A stretch of DNA of 9,515 nt from Candidatus Aegiribacteria sp. (lineage in GTDB: Bacteria > Fermentibacterota > Fermentibacteria > Fermentibacterales > JCC-6): the NCBI GenBank assembly GCA_030642525.1, contig DAOWNO010000050.1:1-9515 (forward strand), given 5' to 3'. The notes under the pieces were generated by a model. It was not told the origin of the DNA and ran no database searches. It saw only the letters and a list, made by a program, of their open reading frames with translations. The position numbers were made by a program, and so were the translations under genes. Positions 7,755 through 9,515 of the stretch are shown one piece after another (position 1 is the first letter of the stretch; every line of letters starts with the position of its first letter).

Positions 7755-8162
7755 TCAGATATGCTCTGGACACAGTAGTGTCCAAAACAGGTAAACTTTA
7801 AAGCGGAACTTCTTCCCCCGGAATAACATCCCTGTGGTACGGAAGTGTCCAAGCAATGAATAACAGTACTCCTCAAACACCTTCGATGTTCTGTTTGCAT
7901 TTGCATAGGATAGAGTGGATCTGGCCGGTGATGAAAGTAATCCGAGATGTGATACTTTGCTTGCCATTCCGGCGAGACCGTTACAGATCTCACGAAGCGA
8001 TTGCGCTCTTGCTAAATGACAGAAGAGCATTGATACAATATGAGTCCACGAAGTGAACCCTTTTGCATTACGTTTTGTCTTGCAACGCTTTACATGTCCT
8101 CTGAAAATATTGCGTGGAAGCTGCTGAAGCACCTGGCTGAAAAAGCTGATATTATGTATCAT
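7755..8162 (-). pseudogene. Truncated IS4-family transposase (DUF4372-type N-terminal domain)
   Basis: This 135-codon frame encodes the N-terminal part of an IS4-family transposase. MIHNISFFSQVLQQLP, GFTSWTHIVSMLFCHLARA, QSLREICNGLAG and RSTLSYANANRT match the conserved order of the DUF4372 domain that precedes the DDE core in this group. Homology continues through GKKFRFK (116-122), where intact proteins go on to the segment carrying the first catalytic Asp. Here four codons later the frame runs into the terminal inverted repeat (residues FWTLL) and out into host DNA, stopping at 7755-7757. The DDE catalytic region, more than 200 residues in typical relatives, is gone, so it cannot transpose by itself. 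The ATG at 8162 has GAAGGA about nine bases upstream and looks like the native start. The remaining N-terminus carries no internal stop, suggesting a clean and perhaps recent deletion. Confidence 0.85.
7773..7787 (+). repeat. Left terminal inverted repeat of the IS4-family element
   Basis: CAGTAGTGTCCAAAA is perfectly complementary to 8264-8278. It is the end distal to the transposase start. Its minus-strand reading is fused in frame to the transposase remnant, as residues FWTLL. Confidence 0.88.
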
Positions 8163-8210
8163 ACTTATGTGTCCTTCAATTGTTTAAGTGACTTTGACTA
8201 TCACCCAAAC

Positions 8211-8228
8211 ATGAGCAGAAATGCTCAT
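8211..8228 (-). promoter_or_regulatory. Perfect 7-bp stem-loop in the transposase leader
   Basis: ATGAGCA (8211-8217) and TGCTCAT (8222-8228) are perfectly complementary around a four-base loop. The loop is GAAA on the + strand and TTTC on the transposase strand. The hairpin lies between the terminal repeat and the transposase ATG, about 49 bases upstream of the start. Several IS4-family elements carry a hairpin in this position that limits transposase expression from outside transcripts. That role is inferred here. Confidence 0.45.
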
Positions 8229-8263
8229 AAAAAGAAGGGCACATTTACTAAATCAGAAAGCTA

Positions 8264-8278
8264 TTTTGGACACTACTG
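8264..8278 (-). repeat. Right terminal inverted repeat of the IS4-family element
   Basis: TTTTGGACACTACTG on the + strand is the exact reverse complement of 7773-7787. It lies 102 bases upstream of the transposase ATG at 8162, which is normal for the promoter-proximal end of an insertion sequence. Confidence 0.88.
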
Positions 8279-8331
8279 ACTTGAAGGACTGATGAACGAT
8301 CAAACCTGTTATTCATTAAGCCCTGCATCTT

Positions 8332-8357
8332 TACAATATGGGTTCAGCATGCATATT
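8332..8357 (+). promoter_or_regulatory. Possible -10 element and inverted repeat before the secreted protein gene
   Basis: TACAAT (8332-8337) resembles a sigma70-type -10 and lies about 50 bases upstream of the GTG at 8386, but there is no good -35 at the proper distance. It overlaps one arm of a short inverted repeat, AATATG (8335-8340) and CATATT (8352-8357). A promoter is expected somewhere in 8279-8370, between the IS end and the gene. This is the best candidate, and it is weak. Confidence 0.25.
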
Positions 8358-8385
8358 CAAACAGCATTAACCGGGGAGGATACAA

Positions 8386-9285
8386 GTGAAATTTCGAGTA
8401 ATTTTGTTATTCTTTTGTCTGTCAGGATATTCATATGCTTCCTGGCTCTGTCCGGTTTATAGAGCGGACAGCAGCGGTCTGGTAGAAGGAGAATCATCTG
8501 AAAACCTTGCAGTTCTGAAATCATGGTATGCAACAATCCAGCCTGTATTCATCGAGAATGAGACCATTTCCAGCCTTGCCTACTGGGATTACATAGTCAG
8601 CGAAAGGCTAGTATTGATTCCACCTGTTTCCGGCTGTGATATAATCATATGCATTGATCTGGGAGTGGCTCCGGAGCTTGAAAGGGAACTGGAATTCTTC
8701 CGGGTCAACGGAGTTCTGATGGAACCCCGAAGCATGCTCGGCGGATATCCTATCGATATCAACAACCCTGATGAGGCTGCTGAAGCTTACAATCCACCGG
8801 CCGATTCAGTCTTTTACATACACAGGTGCGGGAGAGAAAACGGAACAGTTACCAGACACAGATTACGCCCTGTCGAGGAATTCAGGTCACGCTTCGATTC
8901 GGATGAAGACTTCCGGAGCGCGGTACCGGAAACCCGCCGGTTTTATGTGGATATGTGGGAGATCCCATGTAATGGTGAAGAAGAGATCGTGGTACAGGTG
9001 GAATATCTCATTCAAGGGTGGACATATATCACAGGCTTTGAGCCATTGCGGTTTTCACTGTGCCAGCCTCTTCTCTGGAACGATCCGTTAGGCGATGGGC
9101 GCATTGTTTTTGAGCGTCCCTGGACAGATGATCCTCAGATGTGGTCTGTTGAATTCGATGGAAATGAATTACCAGCAGAAGATACGTACTGCTATGAGGT
9201 AAAGATCAGCAATCTCAGTATTACCGAAGAGGAGACCATACCTTTCCTTCTTGTCGAACCTGATCCGGTGATCGTGTCGGAGTAA
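8386..9285 (+). CDS. Secreted protein of unknown function, GTG start
   Basis: I do not recognise this 299-residue protein. The start is a GTG at 8386, preceded by GGGGAGGA with a five-base spacer, one of the strongest ribosome binding sites in the window. The N-terminus MKFRVILLFFCLSGYSYAS is a clear signal peptide with probable cleavage near residue 18-19, so the product should be exported. The mature part is acidic, with no further membrane segment. It alternates short hydrophobic strands (for example GCDIIICIDLGV at 83-94, EEEIVVQVEYLIQGW at 198-212 and EETIPFLLVEP at 282-292) with Trp-containing turns, suggesting a beta-sandwich. Seven Cys remain after cleavage (about 22, 84, 89, 148, 195, 226, 269), so disulfides are possible. 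The stretch at 188-245 is loosely like the exported beta-domains seen with DUF4424-type proteins, but this is only an impression. It has no sorting domain. The stop at 9283-9285 is 18 bases from the end of the convergent gene on the right. Confidence 0.8.
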   Translation: MKFRVILLFFCLSGYSYASWLCPVYRADSSGLVEGESSENLAVLKSWYATIQPVFIENETISSLAYWDYIVSERLVLIPPVSGCDIIICIDLGVAPELERELEFFRVNGVLMEPRSMLGGYPIDINNPDEAAEAYNPPADSVFYIHRCGRENGTVTRHRLRPVEEFRSRFDSDEDFRSAVPETRRFYVDMWEIPCNGEEEIVVQVEYLIQGWTYITGFEPLRFSLCQPLLWNDPLGDGRIVFERPWTDDPQMWSVEFDGNELPAEDTYCYEVKISNLSITEEETIPFLLVEPDPVIVSE

Positions 9286-9303
9286 TCTATATATTACACA
9301 CTG

Positions 9304-9515
9304 CTACCAGCCCCGGGCGCCGGTTTCAGCCAGGAGCTGCACCCAGGCGTACTTATCGGTGTCGTTGTAATTTCTCAACCCGAGCGTGGCAAGATATTCG
9401 AGAAAGGCCGGGTCTGATGATCCGTAGTATTCCTCGAATTCATCAAGCACCTCCGGGGAGACATCATGGAGCCAGTTTATTAGGATGAGACCAATCGAAG
9501 TCCTGTTTGCGTCCC
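9304..9515 (-). CDS. C-terminal fragment of an unrecognised protein, partial at window edge
   Basis: On the minus strand a frame is open from the window edge to a TAG at 9306-9304, giving the last 69 codons of a gene that begins outside. The residues look like a real protein: GLILINWLHDVSPEVLDEFE near the start of the visible part, then YYGSSDPAFLEYLATLGL, and a C-terminus AWVQLLAETGARGW. It is rich in Leu, Glu and aromatic residues and probably helical, with GC-rich codons such as ACG CTC GGG and ACC GGC GCC CGG GGC. There is no membrane segment or sorting domain in the visible part. It converges on the secreted protein gene with 18 bases between the stops. I cannot name its family. No start is in view, so ATG-based ORF searches would miss it. 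Confidence 0.65.
   Translation of the reverse strand, partial: DANRTSIGLILINWLHDVSPEVLDEFEEYYGSSDPAFLEYLATLGLRNYNDTDKYAWVQLLAETGARGW

Larger units (their letters stand above)
7773..8278 (-). mobile_element. 506-bp internally deleted IS4-family element (MITE-like)
   Basis: The element is bounded by perfect 15-bp inverted repeats: CAGTAGTGTCCAAAA at 7773-7787 and its reverse complement at 8264-8278. It contains the transposase N-terminus on the minus strand and about 100 bases of leader. Intact IS4-family elements of this kind are usually well over 1 kb, so most of the interior was lost while both ends stayed. Such derivatives can be mobilised in trans if a full copy exists elsewhere. I see no target-site duplication: the ten bases outside the left end (GCTCTGGACA) and right end (ACTTGAAGGA) do not match. 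This element accounts for most of the long non-coding gap between 7571 and 8385. Confidence 0.82.

Noticed and set aside
7745..7993. 82-codon minus-strand frame overlapping the transposase remnant
   Set aside because: The overlapping 135-codon frame carries the transposase motifs, and this one is out of frame to it.
8040..8279. 79-codon + strand frame running to the right IS end
   Set aside because: It is antisense to the transposase and its leader, with no ribosome binding site and no recognisable motif.
7571..8385. CRISPR array, tRNA or structured ncRNA in the longest gap
   Set aside because: No regularly spaced repeats or cloverleaf are seen. The gap is explained by the IS derivative and short promoter regions.
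9286..9303. Bidirectional terminator between the convergent stops at 9285 and 9304
   Set aside because: The 18 bases contain only a TATATATTA stretch and no stem followed by a T-run.

Overview
The window looks like an ordinary chromosomal stretch from an uncultured Gram-negative bacterium, probably of the FCB superphylum (Fermentibacterota/WOR-3-like lineages are my best guess). The basis is the run of large secreted proteins, a C-terminal FlgD-like/Por-type (T9SS-like) sorting domain on one of them, and the relic of a second such domain. Lineage is an inference; no rRNA, tRNA or CRISPR array is present.

Layout. (1) 1-1085 (+): C-terminal part of an AT-rich multi-pass membrane protein, probably a PMT/GT39-like glycosyltransferase, cut by the window edge. 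It is followed by a possible truncated small ORF at 1139-1258. (2) 1220-3340 (-): an M1-family zinc aminopeptidase with an intact zinc site and an additional unrecognised C-terminal domain. (3) 3483-3811 (+): a decayed FlgD-like sorting domain whose homology is spread over all three forward frames. (4) 3829-5193 (-): a single-cysteine flavoprotein disulfide reductase of the CoA-disulfide reductase/NADH oxidase type, with a credible promoter and a palindromic leader. (5) 5348-7570 (-): a secreted beta-propeller protein with about 12 Asp-box (BNR) motifs and an intact sorting domain. (6) 7773-8278: a 506-bp internally deleted IS4-family element with perfect 15-bp terminal inverted repeats, a DUF4372-type transposase N-terminus and a 5' leader hairpin. 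(7) 8386-9285 (+): a secreted protein of unknown function with a GTG start and a very strong ribosome binding site. (8) 9304-9515 (-): the C-terminus of an unrecognised gene running in from the right edge.

The genes do not form an evident operon. Most have their own leaders, and strands alternate. The common theme is the envelope and exterior of the cell: a membrane glycosyltransferase, a probably exported peptidase, a sorted beta-propeller and a secreted unknown, with one cytosolic thiol/NAD(P)H redox enzyme between them. I do not see a new defence or mobile system. The items most worth following up are the MITE-like IS derivative, the three-frame sorting-domain relic and the unassigned C-terminal domain of the peptidase.
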